DNA of 64,000 bases from Brooklawnia sp963780175 (GCA_963780175.1 CAWAAT010000007.1:62001-126000); one strand, 5' to 3'. Positions 18,699-28,243 are shown, counted from the first letter of the stretch. The notes: generated by a model from the letters alone, not told the origin. Numbers and translations are program-made.

Positions 18699-18731
18699 GT
18701 CCCCGGCGCGTCACACGTACGTGCCGGGGAC
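18699..18731. terminator. Bidirectional hairpin after mdh and within the DUF3017 gene end
   Basis: GTCCCCGGC (18699-18707) pairs with GCCGGGGAC (18723-18731) across a 15-base loop. It begins 19 bases after the mdh stop, and its far arm lies inside the last codons of the convergent DUF3017 gene. Confidence 0.6.
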
Positions 18732-19010
18732 GACCATTCCCAGCACCATCATCGCGCTGCCGGCGCCCAGGCACAGCGCGACGTCGAACGCCCGGCTGCG
18801 CACCACCAGCAACCCGGCCAGCCGATCGGGCAGCGCCAGGCGCGCCAGCCCGGCGATCAGCATCGAGCCGCCGATCATCACCGATCCGCGCCGCCAGTGC
18901 CGGGCGAGCACCAGTACCACCCCGACAAGGAAGAACACCAGCACCAGCACCAGGGCCCAAGGGTTGAGCCCCTCACGCGACGTCGGGTCCCTCCCGGAGG
19001 ACTCCGTCAT
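18711..19010 (-). CDS. DUF3017 family small membrane protein
   Basis: This 99-residue protein has a polar N-terminus (about 20 residues) and three hydrophobic segments: ALVLVLVFFLVGVVLVLA, one around GGSMLIAGLARLAL, and FDVALCLGAGSAMMVLGMV near the end. It matches the DUF3017 pattern of small actinobacterial proteins found next to folD. The function is unknown. ATG at 19010 lies two bases after the folD stop, so it is the last gene of the purN-purH-folD run. The 3' end contributes to the terminator shared with mdh. Confidence 0.75.
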   Translation of the reverse strand: MTESSGRDPTSREGLNPWALVLVLVFFLVGVVLVLARHWRRGSVMIGGSMLIAGLARLALPDRLAGLLVVRSRAFDVALCLGAGSAMMVLGMVVPGTYV

Positions 19011-19012
19011 TC

Positions 19013-19861
19013 TCAGCGGTGGCTCTCGGCGAGGTCTACCACGTTGGCCAGCAGCATCGCCCGGGTCATGGGGCCCACCCCGCCGGGATTGGGCGTCACC
19101 AGCGAGGCCACGTCCCATACGTCCGGTGCGAGGTCGCCGACCGGCTTGCCGTCCACCCTGGTGACCCCGACGTCGACGAGGACCGCACCGGGCTTGACCA
19201 TCGCGGCGGTGACCAGGTGGGCCCGTCCCACAGCTGCCACCACGATGTCGGCCTGACGGGTGTGCTCGGCAACCTCACGCGTGCCCGTGTGGCACAGGGT
19301 CACCGTGGCGTTGATCGACTTGCGGGTCAGCAGTACTCCGAGCGGCCGCCCGACGGTTGTGCCGCGTCCGATGATGCAGACCTCCGCCCCTTTCAGAGGC
19401 ACCTCGTAGCGCCGCATGAGTTCGACAATGCCACGTGGTGTGCACGGCAGGGGGGCCGGCTGGCCGAGCAGCAGGCGTCCGAGATTGCTGGGCGCAAGAC
19501 CATCGGCGTCCTTGGCCGGGTCGATCAACTCCAGGGCCCAGTTGTCGTCCAGGTGATCGGGCAGCGGCAGTTGGACGATGTAGCCAGTGCATCGTGGGTC
19601 TTCGTTGAGGCCCTGGATCGCCTCGGAAACCTGCTGGGCGGACGCGTCCGCGGGCAGGTCGACGCGGATCGACTCGATGCCGACCTGGGCGCAGTCTCGG
19701 TGTTTACCGGCGACATAGAGCTGGCTGCCCGGGTCGTCACCCACCAGGATGGTACCCAGACCTGGCACGACGCCCCGCTGGCGTAGGTCGGCCACCCGTA
19801 CGGTGAGTTCCTGCTTGACCTGGGCGGCGACCTGTTTGCCGTCGATGCGCTGTGCTGTCAT
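19013..19861 (-). CDS. folD: Methylenetetrahydrofolate dehydrogenase/cyclohydrolase
   Basis: This bifunctional enzyme converts 5,10-methylene-THF to 10-formyl-THF, the formyl donor for PurN and PurH encoded just upstream. The 282 residues include the catalytic lysine segment LYVAGKHRDC (Y-x-x-x-K pattern), VQLPLPDHL, PCTPRGIVELM, and the Rossmann-type cofactor motif GRGTTVGRPLGVLL. The start ATG has AGGAG upstream. The gap to the purH stop is nine bases, so these genes form one operon. Confidence 0.96.
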   Translation of the reverse strand: MTAQRIDGKQVAAQVKQELTVRVADLRQRGVVPGLGTILVGDDPGSQLYVAGKHRDCAQVGIESIRVDLPADASAQQVSEAIQGLNEDPRCTGYIVQLPLPDHLDDNWALELIDPAKDADGLAPSNLGRLLLGQPAPLPCTPRGIVELMRRYEVPLKGAEVCIIGRGTTVGRPLGVLLTRKSINATVTLCHTGTREVAEHTRQADIVVAAVGRAHLVTAAMVKPGAVLVDVGVTRVDGKPVGDLAPDVWDVASLVTPNPGGVGPMTRAMLLANVVDLAESHR

Positions 19862-19870
19862 GGCTAGCTC

Positions 19871-21430
19871 CTAGTGGAAGAAGTGCCGGGTGCCGGTGAC
19901 GTACATGGTGACGCCTGCGGCACGGCAGGCCTCGATGGTCTGGTCATCGCGCACTGAACCTCCCGGCTGGACGATGGCCCGCACCCCGGCGTCCAGCAGG
20001 ATCTGCGGCCCGTCGCTGAAGGGGAAGAACGCGTCCGAGGCAGCCACCGAACCGGCGGCGCGATCCCCCGCCCGCTCGACTGCCAGCCGACAGGAGTCGA
20101 CCCGGTTGACCTGCCCCATACCCACGCCCACCGAGGCGCCGTCTCGGGCCAGCAGGATGGCGTTGGACTTGACGGCCCGAACCGCCCGCCAGGCGAATTC
20201 AAGATCGGCCAGGGTCGCCTCGTCGGCCGCCTGACCGCTGACCAGTCGCCAGTTCGCCGGATCGTCGCCGGCCGCGTCGACGCTGTCCGGGGACTGCACC
20301 AGTGCGCCGCCCGAGATCGTGGTGAGCTGGCGGGCCGGGTGGGTGTAGGGCGACGCCTTGAGGATGCGAATGTTCTTCTTCGCCGCCAGCACCTCGAGGG
20401 CGCCTTCCTCGTAGTCAGGGGCGATGATCACCTCGGTGAACACTTCGCCGACCTGCTGGGCCATCGCGAGGCTGACCGGACGGTTGGTGGCGATCACACC
20501 GCCGAACGCCGAAATCGGATCGCAGGCGTGCGCCTTGCGGTGCGCCTCGGCGATGTCGGTTGCCACGGCGATGCCGCACGGGTTGGCGTGCTTGATGATC
20601 GCAACAGCCGGCCCAGAGAAGTCGTAAGCGGCGCGGTAGGCCGCGTCCGAGTCAGTGTAGTTGTTATAGCTCATCTCCTTGCCGTGCAGTTGGACGGCCT
20701 GGGTGATGCCGGCCGGTCCGGACTCCTGGGCGTACAGCGCGGCCGGTTGGTGGGCGTTCTCGCCGTAGCGCAGGGTGCCGACCTTCGTCCACGCCCGGCC
20801 CAACCAGGCCGGGAAGCCGTCTCCGGCGGAGGTGTCGGTGAGCACGCTGCCCATCCAGGTGGCCACAGCGACGTCGTAGGACGCGGTGTGGGCGAACGCC
20901 TGCGCGGCCAGTCGCTGCCGAGTAGCCAGGTCGGTCCCGCCGGCCGCCAGCGCCTCGCCGATCCGGGCGTACTGGTCGGGGGAGGTGATGACCGCCACAC
21001 TCGGGTGGTTCTTGGCTGCTGCCCGCACCATGGACGGCCCGCCGATGTCGATCTGCTCGACGCATTCGTCGTTGGTGGCACCGGAGGCCACCGTCTGGGT
21101 GAAGGGGTAGAGGTTGACCACCACCAGGTCGAACGGAGCGATCTGCAACTCGTCCAATTGCTCTCGGTGGGAGGCCAGCCGACGGTCGGCCAGGATGCCG
21201 GCGTGCACCCTCGGGTGCAGGGTCTTCACCCGGCCGTCGAGACACTCCGGGAAACCCGTCAGATCCTCCACCGGCGTCACCGGGATGCCGGCTGCGGCCA
21301 GTTGGCCTGCGGTTGAGCCGGTCGAGACGATCTCGACGCCGGCTGCCGCCAATTGGCGGCCGAGTTCGACCAGACCGGTCTTGTCATAGACCGAGACCAG
21401 CGCCCTGGCGATCGGTTGCAGCTCAGACAT
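19871..21430 (-). CDS. purH: Bifunctional AICAR transformylase/IMP cyclohydrolase
   Basis: PurH performs the last two steps of IMP synthesis. The 519 residues carry an N-terminal MGS-like cyclohydrolase domain (ALVSVYDKTGLVELG; TLHPRVHAGILADR) and a C-terminal transformylase domain with LRYGENAHQPAALY, IIKHANPCGIAVA and FFPFSDGPQ. Start ATG 21430 lies within the end of purN with an eight-base overlap. The longer open frame to 21721 is only the purN region read out of frame. It is preceded by purN and followed by folD. Confidence 0.97.
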   Translation of the reverse strand: MSELQPIARALVSVYDKTGLVELGRQLAAAGVEIVSTGSTAGQLAAAGIPVTPVEDLTGFPECLDGRVKTLHPRVHAGILADRRLASHREQLDELQIAPFDLVVVNLYPFTQTVASGATNDECVEQIDIGGPSMVRAAAKNHPSVAVITSPDQYARIGEALAAGGTDLATRQRLAAQAFAHTASYDVAVATWMGSVLTDTSAGDGFPAWLGRAWTKVGTLRYGENAHQPAALYAQESGPAGITQAVQLHGKEMSYNNYTDSDAAYRAAYDFSGPAVAIIKHANPCGIAVATDIAEAHRKAHACDPISAFGGVIATNRPVSLAMAQQVGEVFTEVIIAPDYEEGALEVLAAKKNIRILKASPYTHPARQLTTISGGALVQSPDSVDAAGDDPANWRLVSGQAADEATLADLEFAWRAVRAVKSNAILLARDGASVGVGMGQVNRVDSCRLAVERAGDRAAGSVAASDAFFPFSDGPQILLDAGVRAIVQPGGSVRDDQTIEACRAAGVTMYVTGTRHFFH

Positions 21431-21995
21431 GCGTCTCCTTCGACCATTCGTTGACCACCTGGACGAGCAGTTCGCGCTCGACCACCTTGATGCGTTCATG
21501 CAGGCTCGACTCGGTGTCGTCCGGGGCGACCTCGACAGCCCGTTGGGCCAGGATGCGGCCGGTGTCGACCCCCTCGTCCACCATGAAGATGGTGGTGCCG
21601 CTGACCTTGACCCCGGCGGCCAGCGCGTCCCGGACGCCGTGCATGCCCGGAAAGCTGGGCAGCAGCGCGGGGTGGCTGTTGATGAACCGTCCTCCGTACC
21701 GCGACAGGAACCTTGCGCCAACGAGTTTCATGAATCCCGCGCTGACCACGAGGTCGGGCTCGAACCTCGCCACGGCGTCGGTGAGTTGACGGTCCCACTC
21801 GGCCCGGTCGGCGAGCATGGGGACGACGAAGGTGGGTACCCCGGCGCGCTCGGCACGATCCAGCCCGAAGGCGTCCGGCCGATCGGAGCCCACCGCCACC
21901 ACGTCGAAGTCGGCGTCCGGCCGTGCGCTGTCATCGAGCAGTGCCTGCAACAAGGTTCCAGAGCCTGACACGAGCACCACCACGCGACACGTCAC
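21423..21995 (-). CDS. purN: Phosphoribosylglycinamide formyltransferase
   Basis: PurN transfers the formyl group of 10-formyl-THF to GAR in purine synthesis. The 190 residues have the start VVVLVSGSGTLLQALL, the catalytic NSHPALLPSFPG with Asn and His, and GVKVSGTTIFMVDEGVDTG, with Asp in the active-site loop. The start is GTG at 21995, nine bases after the DUF6350 stop. The order DUF6350-purN-purH matches the Mycobacterium region Rv0955-Rv0957 as I recall it. Confidence 0.95.
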   Translation of the reverse strand: MTCRVVVLVSGSGTLLQALLDDSARPDADFDVVAVGSDRPDAFGLDRAERAGVPTFVVPMLADRAEWDRQLTDAVARFEPDLVVSAGFMKLVGARFLSRYGGRFINSHPALLPSFPGMHGVRDALAAGVKVSGTTIFMVDEGVDTGRILAQRAVEVAPDDTESSLHERIKVVERELLVQVVNEWSKETHV

Positions 21996-22004
21996 GCCCG
22001 CAGC

Positions 22005-23357
22005 TTACCCGCCGGCGGTTGGGTCGGTCTTCCGGCCCGCGACCACGGACGTGGGCAGGTCGGCCTCGTCGAGGACCTCTGAGTCCTGTGTCGAGGGCTC
22101 GGCGACCTTATGGCCCGCCTCGGCGTCAGCAGGTTTCGGCCGTGACCGCCAACCCAGCACGGCCCCGGTCATCATCCCTGCCAGTCCCATGGATGTGGGA
22201 GCCATGATGGTCACAGCACCCAGCCTGGCGCCGAGATCGACCAGTCGGACGCTGCCCAGATCGCCGCTGGCCGGAACCTGCATAAGCGTGAAGGCCAGCC
22301 CACACGCGACGCCGACCAGTGCACCGGCTATCGCCGTCACGTCGACGCCCAACGGTCGCCCGCGAAGCTGGCCCCAGCGCTGCGCCTGCCTGACGAACAA
22401 CCAGGCGGCCACCGCACCCGCCGCCACCCCGCTGGCCAGCCACAACAGGGCCGCCTTGGGCATCGGGCCGGCCGGCGGGACCGCTCCCAGAACCGGGATG
22501 GCCGGCAACATGCCGACAAAGCTCTGGGCCGGTGAGATCACTGTCTGGAGGCCCAACTGGACACCCGCGCCGACGGCCCACGCGCCACCCCACAGCACGA
22601 AGTTCGGTAGCCAAGCCAACTGGGCCGCCAGGAGCATGACGCCGCCCAGCACGCCCGGCTCGAGGGCGTCATGCACCATGGCGACGCGGTCTCGTCCCGA
22701 CACGAGCGCGGTGACCACCACGGCGGCTCCGCTGGCGACCATCACGCCCAACCCCGCCAGCACAGCGGAGCCGGCCGCCCGCGTCCACCAGGGCAACCGT
22801 GCCGGGCCCCAGCCGAGCGCTCGAGCGCTGCCCACCAGACCAAGACCGAACACCAGAACGATCGCCCCGAGCAGGGACGGCTGGGCGAGTCGTTGTCCTT
22901 CGGTCCAGTTGCGCGCGATCCCGATGACGACCAGGTAGACCAGCCCGAAGACCAGGCCCATCCGGACGGTCCTGACACCCAGAACGCCGGCCTGGGGAGG
23001 ATGGGAGTGAGTGACTGCCTGGTGGCAGGCTCCGAGGCCCACGGCGATGACGATCAGGGTCAGCCCCAAAGGCGCGACGGACACCTGGGCACCGGGCAGC
23101 GCCACCGACACCCCGTGCGCGAGCAGCCACCCCTGAGTGCCCAGCTGCAACACCGCGGACGCCTTGATCGCTGGGACGGTGATCCATCCCAACACGCAGA
23201 AACCGGTGACCAGCAGCCAACTCGCGGCTGCGGTCACAAACGCCGCGACCACTGACATGACCGGCCACGGCAGACGCCACGGGGCAGCCTGGGGTCCGGC
23301 TGCTTCCAGGCGCCTGACCCGGACGCTCGGCTCGTTGCCTCGTTTTCTGAACCTCAT
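22005..23357 (-). CDS. DUF6350 family polytopic membrane protein (PerM-like)
   Basis: The 450 residues have a basic N-terminus and about ten to twelve transmembrane segments, then an acidic cytoplasmic tail (VAEPSTQDSEVLDEAD). Position between sucD and purN is the same as that of mycobacterial Rv0955 (PerM), reported to matter for cell division and persistence; homology is inferred from topology and synteny, not alignment. ATG at 23357 overlaps the sucD stop as ATGA, so it is translated with sucCD. Confidence 0.75.
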   Translation of the reverse strand: MRFRKRGNEPSVRVRRLEAAGPQAAPWRLPWPVMSVVAAFVTAAASWLLVTGFCVLGWITVPAIKASAVLQLGTQGWLLAHGVSVALPGAQVSVAPLGLTLIVIAVGLGACHQAVTHSHPPQAGVLGVRTVRMGLVFGLVYLVVIGIARNWTEGQRLAQPSLLGAIVLVFGLGLVGSARALGWGPARLPWWTRAAGSAVLAGLGVMVASGAAVVVTALVSGRDRVAMVHDALEPGVLGGVMLLAAQLAWLPNFVLWGGAWAVGAGVQLGLQTVISPAQSFVGMLPAIPVLGAVPPAGPMPKAALLWLASGVAAGAVAAWLFVRQAQRWGQLRGRPLGVDVTAIAGALVGVACGLAFTLMQVPASGDLGSVRLVDLGARLGAVTIMAPTSMGLAGMMTGAVLGWRSRPKPADAEAGHKVAEPSTQDSEVLDEADLPTSVVAGRKTDPTAGG

Positions 23358-24235
23358 GTCCCGCGCAGGATGGTGCGCATCAGTTCCGCGGTCTCGCTGG
23401 GCGTGCGGCCGACCGTCACCCCAACCGACTCGAAGGCCAGTTTCTTCGCCTGCGCCGTGCCGGACGAGCCTGAGACGATCGCTCCGGCATGACCCATGGT
23501 GCGCCCCTCGGGGGCGGTGAACCCGGCTACGTAGGCGACCACCGGCTTGCTGATGTGCTCGGCGATGTAGGCGGCCGCGCGTTCCTCCGCGTCCCCGCCG
23601 ATCTCACCGATGAGGACGATCGCCTCGGTCTCCGGGTCTGACTCGAACGCGGCGAGCGCGTCGATGTGGGTGGTCCCCACGATCGGATCGCCACCGATTC
23701 CGATGGCCGTCGAGAACCCGATGTCTCGCAACTCGTACATCATCTGGTACGTCAAGGTGCCCGACTTGCTGACCAGCCCGATGGGGCCGGGCCCGGTGAT
23801 GGTGGCGGGGATGATGCCTGCGTTCGACTTGCCGGGCGAGATGATGCCGGGGCAGTTCGGGCCGATCAGGCGCACGCCAGCGTCCAACGCCTGATTGACG
23901 AAGCGGGCGGAGTCGGCCACCGGCACACCCTCGGTGATGCAGACGACCATGTCGAGTCCAGCATCGATGGCCTCCGAGACTGCCCCACCGGTGAACCGCG
24001 GCGGCACGAAGACCACCGAGGTGTTGGCCCCGGTGGCCTCGATGGCCTGGGTCACGCTGCCGAACACCGGCAGCTGCACGCCGTCGAAGTCGACGCTCGT
24101 GCCGCCCTTGCCCGGGGTGACCCCGCCTACCACGGTCGAGCCGCAGTCCAACATCCGTTGGGTGTGTTTGCGTCCCTCGGAACCGGTCATGCCCTGCACG
24201 ATGATCCGGGACTCGGTCCCCAGCCAGATGGACAT
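23354..24235 (-). CDS. sucD: Succinyl-CoA synthetase alpha subunit
   Basis: The alpha subunit binds CoA and carries the phosphohistidine of the complex that interconverts succinyl-CoA and succinate with nucleotide phosphorylation. The 293 residues have the CoA-binding QGMTGSEGRKHTQRM, LIGPNCPGIISPG, and the active histidine in TMGHAGAIVSGSSGTAQAK. It starts one base after the sucC stop and overlaps the downstream membrane protein gene by four bases. Confidence 0.97.
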   Translation of the reverse strand: MSIWLGTESRIIVQGMTGSEGRKHTQRMLDCGSTVVGGVTPGKGGTSVDFDGVQLPVFGSVTQAIEATGANTSVVFVPPRFTGGAVSEAIDAGLDMVVCITEGVPVADSARFVNQALDAGVRLIGPNCPGIISPGKSNAGIIPATITGPGPIGLVSKSGTLTYQMMYELRDIGFSTAIGIGGDPIVGTTHIDALAAFESDPETEAIVLIGEIGGDAEERAAAYIAEHISKPVVAYVAGFTAPEGRTMGHAGAIVSGSSGTAQAKKLAFESVGVTVGRTPSETAELMRTILRGT

Positions 24236-24236
24236 C

Positions 24237-25421
24237 TCAGGCCTCCTTGTCGCTGGTCACGGCCAGTTCGGCGGCCAGCCGCGCACCCTCATCCATGGTC
24301 TGGGCCAGCACGATCCGCCGATGGTTGAACTCCGCGAGAATGGCCCGACCCTGCTCGACCGCGTTGCCGTCCAGTCGCACCACGATCGGCCTGGTGGCGT
24401 GCTCGCCGAGCATCTGCAGGGCCTGCTTGATGCCGTTGGCGACCTCGTCACAGGCGGTGATCCCGCCGAACACGTTGACGAACACCGACTTGACCTGGGG
24501 ATCGGACAGGATGATGCCCAGACCGTCGGCCATCACCTGGGCGGACGCGCCGCCACCGATGTCCAGGAAGTTCGCCGGCTTCGGTGAGCCGGGCAGGTCG
24601 GCACCGGCGTAGGCGACGACGTCCAACGTGCTCATCACCAGACCCGCGCCGTTGCCGATGACCCCCACCTCGCCATCCAGCTTGACGTAGTTGAGGTCGC
24701 GCTCGGCGGCTGCCAACTCCAACGGGTCGGTGGCCGAGATGTCCTCCAGAGCAGCGTGATCGGGGTGCCGGAAGTCGGCGTTGGCGTCCAGGCTCACCTT
24801 GCCGTCCGCGGCAAGGATGCGGCCCTGTTTCGTCTTGACCAGCGGGTTGACCTCCACCAGGGTGGCGTCCTCGGCGACGAAGACTCCCCCGAGCTTGACC
24901 AGCACCTCGGCGACCGCCGCGCGGTCGGCAGGCTCGAAACCTGCCACCTCGACGATCTCAGCAGCCTTGGCCGCATCCAGTCCCACTCGAGGATCGACGC
25001 TCACCCGGGCGAGGGCCGCGGGGTGTTCGGACGCCAGGGTCTCGATGTCCATGCCGCCCTGCACACTGCACATCGCCAGCCACCGGCGCTCGGCACGGTC
25101 GACCAACAGCGAGAAGTAGTACTCCTCGGCGATGTCGATGCCTTCGGCCACCATGACCGCGTGCACGGTGTGCCCCTTGATGTCCATGCCAAGGATTCGC
25201 TCCGCGGCCTCACGGGCCTCCTTGGGGGACCGGACGACCTTGACGCCGCCGGCCTTCCCGCGTCCACCGGTCTTGACCTGGGCCTTCACCACGGTGACCG
25301 CGGTGCCGAGTTCAACGGCAGCCTGCTCGGCCTCATCTGCAGTACGTGCCACGATGCCTCGCGGCACTGGGACGCCATGGCTCTCGAAGAGGTCTCGGGC
25401 CTGATATTCGTATAGGTCCAC
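24237..25421 (-). CDS. sucC: Succinyl-CoA synthetase beta subunit
   Basis: The beta subunit holds the ATP-grasp nucleotide site and the succinate site. At 394 residues it has the standard start MDLYEYQARDLFESHGVPVP, then VKAQVKTGGRGKAGGVK, LVEVNPLVKT, GNGAGLVMSTLD and NVFGGITACDEVANGI. GTG 25421 is six bases after TAGGCT, marking the promoter for sucC-sucD-DUF6350 and perhaps purN-purH-folD. Confidence 0.97.
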   Translation of the reverse strand: MDLYEYQARDLFESHGVPVPRGIVARTADEAEQAAVELGTAVTVVKAQVKTGGRGKAGGVKVVRSPKEAREAAERILGMDIKGHTVHAVMVAEGIDIAEEYYFSLLVDRAERRWLAMCSVQGGMDIETLASEHPAALARVSVDPRVGLDAAKAAEIVEVAGFEPADRAAVAEVLVKLGGVFVAEDATLVEVNPLVKTKQGRILAADGKVSLDANADFRHPDHAALEDISATDPLELAAAERDLNYVKLDGEVGVIGNGAGLVMSTLDVVAYAGADLPGSPKPANFLDIGGGASAQVMADGLGIILSDPQVKSVFVNVFGGITACDEVANGIKQALQMLGEHATRPIVVRLDGNAVEQGRAILAEFNHRRIVLAQTMDEGARLAAELAVTSDKEA

Positions 25422-25427
25422 GCCAGC

Positions 25428-25433
25428 AGCCTA
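25428..25433 (-). promoter_or_regulatory. -10 box TAGGCT, leaderless sucC promoter
   Basis: The minus strand reads TAGGCT, six bases, GTG. There is no ribosome-binding site. Confidence 0.5.
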
Positions 25434-25444
25434 CCGGGAGGCCT

Positions 25445-27842
25445 TCAGAGCTTCTCCATCGGCGCGTACTTCACAGCAAGTCGTTTGACACCCGTCGAGC
25501 CGAAGTCGACATCGGCCTTGGCCGCGTCCCCGGTGCCGCTGGTGGCAACTACCGTGCCCAGTCCGAACGTCGAGTGCAGGACGCGGTCACCGGCGGCCAG
25601 TGCCACCAGTGGCTTGCCCACCGGTGCGCGTCCGGAGCCGAACACCGTTCCCGAGGCGAACGCCGCCTGACTGGAGGCGGTTCGTTCCGCCGAGCGGGAT
25701 GCCCAGCTGGCCACCTGTGGCGCCAGCCTCCGCCAGTCGAGCAGATCCGCCGGAATCTCGTCGAGGAACCGGCTGGCCGGGTTGTACGCCGGGCGTCCGA
25801 AGACGGTGCGCACCCCCGAACGACTCAGGTAGAGCCGCTGGCGGGCTCGCGTGATGCCGACGTAGGCCAACCGCCGTTCCTCCTGGAGTTCGCCAGGATC
25901 GGTCATGGCCCGCATGTGGGGGAAGATGCCGTCCTCCATGCCGGTGAGGAAGACCGTGTCGAACTCCAGGCCCTTGGCGGTGTGCAGGGTCATCAGGGTC
26001 ACCACGCCCGAACCGTCGTCGGGAATCTGGTCGGAGTCGGCGACCAGCGCGATCCGTTCAAGGAAGGCCGGCAACGACGCGTCCGGTTCGGGCATACCGG
26101 CCACCAGTTCGGCGGCCAGCTCATCGTCCCCGGCCGCAACGAGGTCTTGTGCGGTGACCTGGGCCACGAACTCCTGGGCGACCTTGACAAGTTCGACGAG
26201 GTTCTCGACCCGGGTCTGGTCCTGCGGGTCCGAGGAGCCCTTCAGTTCCTCGAGCATGCCCGATCTGGCCAGCACTGCCTCCAGGATCTCGTTGGCGGGC
26301 AGGTCTGCGCTCACCATGGCCCGGAAGTCCGCCATCATGGCAGCGAATGCCCTGATCTGGTTGAGCGATCGCGAGGCCAGACCCGGAGCCTGCTCGGCCC
26401 GGTCGACCGCCTCGGCGAAGCTGATCTGCTCGCTGGCAGCCAGCATTCCCAGACTCGCCTCGGCGCGATCACCGATGCCGCGCTTGGGCACGTTGAGGAT
26501 GCGACGCACGGACACGTCGTCGGAGGGGTTGGCGATCGCCCGCAGGTAGGCGATCGCGTCCCGGATCTCCTTGCGTTCGTAGAACCGGACGCCGCCCACG
26601 ACCCGGTAGGGCAGCCCAACCCGGATGAAGACCTCCTCGAAGGCCCGGGACTGGTTGTTCGTCCGGTAGAACACCGCCATGTCGGAGTGCCGGCCCTGTC
26701 CCTTGTCCACCAGGTCGTCGATCTCGGACGCCACGAATCGGGCCTCATCGTGCTCGGTGTCGGCCACGTAACCGGTGATCTTCTCGCCATCGCCGGCGTC
26801 GCTCCACAGCCGCTTGGCCGGACGGCCCGGATTGCGCTGAATGACCGCGTTGGCGGCGGACAGCACCGTCTGGGTTGACCGGTAGTTCTGCTCCAGCAGG
26901 ATGGTGCGGGCTCCCGGGAAGTCGTCGGCGAAGTCCAGGATGTTGCGAATGGTCGCACCGCGGAAGGCGTAGATCGACTGGTCGGAGTCGCCGACGACCA
27001 TCAACTCGCCGGGAGCAATCCGGGGGGCATCCGGTGGCAGTCCGTCGTCTGGTCCAAGGTCGCCGCACAACTGCTTGATGAGCAGGTACTGGGCGTGGTT
27101 GGTGTCCTGGTACTCGTCCACCAGAACCTGCCGGAAGCGCCGCCGATAGGCCTCCCGCACCTGCGGGTGCTGCTGCAACAGTTGCACGGTCTTCATGATG
27201 AGGTCGTCGAAGTCCAGCGCGTTGGCCGCCTTGAGTCGCCTGTCGTAGTCCGCGTACACCTCGGCGTGCACCTGGTCCAGCCCGGAGGAAGCCTTGGCCG
27301 CCGCCTGCTCTGGACTGATCAGTTCGTTCTTGGCAGTTGCCCACCCAGTTGAGCAGCGAGCGTGGCGGGAACTTCTTCGGGTCGAGGTTCTGGTCTCGGG
27401 CGACCAGTGTCATCAGCCGCTTCGCGTCGGTGTCGTCGTAGATCGAGAAGGTCTTCCGGTAGCCGAGCGCGTCGATCTCGGACCGCAGGATGCGCACGCA
27501 TGCGGAGTGGAAGGTGGAGACCCACATCACCCGCGCCCGGTTGCCCACCAGTTCGACGACCCGGGAGCGCATCTCGGCGGCCGCCTTGTTGGTGAACGTG
27601 ATGGCCAGGATCGAGCCCGGGTGCACTTCGCGTTCCCCCACCAGGTAGGCGATCCGTCGCGTCAGGACGCGGGTCTTGCCCGAACCTGCGCCGGCGACCA
27701 CGAGCACCGGGCTACCGGCGTGCACCACCGCCGCTCGCTGAGGCTCGTTCAGGCCGTCCACCAGGCTCGCTGCGCGCGAACGGGTGGTCCCGGGGCCGGC
27801 GGTGGTGGGGCTGAACGCGGCGAAAAGGTCTGGCTGACTCAT
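25445..27842 (-). CDS. pcrA: ATP-dependent DNA helicase PcrA/UvrD (frameshifted)
   Basis: This is a superfamily 1 3'-5' helicase for DNA repair and replication restart. Motif I reads VVAGAGSGKTRVLTRRIAYL, Ia ITFTNKAAAEMRSRV, motif II LVDEYQDTNHAQY, III VGDSDQSIYAFRGA, IV EQNYRSTQTVL, V TLHTAKGLEFDTVF and VI RLAYVGITRARQRLYL. The C-terminal tail ends in a Tudor-like region (GDRVLHSTFGLGTVV). The frame breaks after LLNWVGN. One extra base near 27335 separates two open frames, and deleting it restores NAKNELISPE. ATG 27842 begins the protein. As the gene is normally essential in actinobacteria, an assembly error is likely. Confidence 0.93.
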
Positions 27843-27962
27843 GGCCTTCCCACGATATCCGCCCGCCCAAGGCCGTCAGCCGCCCGCCCAAGGGCGTCGG
27901 TGGACACCCTGAGCCCTCCCGGATCAAACGAGCAGGTGTTTCAGCTTCAATCACCGGCTCGA

Positions 27963-27968
27963 TAGAGT
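27963..27968 (+). promoter_or_regulatory. -10 box TAGAGT, leaderless promoter of the GlsB-like gene
   Basis: TAGAGT ends six bases before ATG 27975. Confidence 0.45.
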
Positions 27969-27974
27969 GGGCCC

Positions 27975-28226
27975 ATGATGTTCATCTCATGGATCGTGTT
28001 GGGCCTGATTGCGGGCCTCATCGCAAAGGCAGTTGTCGGCGGTGGCGGCGGTTGGCTCGTCACCATCATGCTCGGAGTGCTGGGCGCTGTCGTGGGCGGA
28101 TGGATTTCGTCGATGCTCTTCGGTATCAGCCTGGCTGGCTTCTGGAACCCCATCACCTGGATCATCGCCATCCTCGGCGGGTTCCTGGTGACCTTCCTCT
28201 ACAACAAGTTCACCAACAAGGCCTGA
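27975..28226 (+). CDS. GlsB/YeaQ/YmgE family stress-response membrane protein
   Basis: This 83-residue protein consists of three hydrophobic segments separated by glycine-rich turns (KAVVGGGGGWLVTIMLGVLGA; GGFLVTFLYNKF). It is the transglycosylase-associated protein family, which despite the name has no shown enzyme activity and is linked to general stress. A second ATG follows directly, so the protein may begin one residue later. The gene is monocistronic and is closed by a clear hairpin 18 bases downstream. Confidence 0.88.
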   Translation: MMFISWIVLGLIAGLIAKAVVGGGGGWLVTIMLGVLGAVVGGWISSMLFGISLAGFWNPITWIIAILGGFLVTFLYNKFTNKA

Positions 28227-28243
28227 TCTCAGGCCAACTGACT

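Noticed and set aside
21431..21721. N-terminal extension that would fuse purN-region sequence to purH
   Set aside because: The extra 97 codons are purN read in another frame. The PurH family start (MSELQPIARALVSVYDK) and the stop/start overlap show two separate genes.
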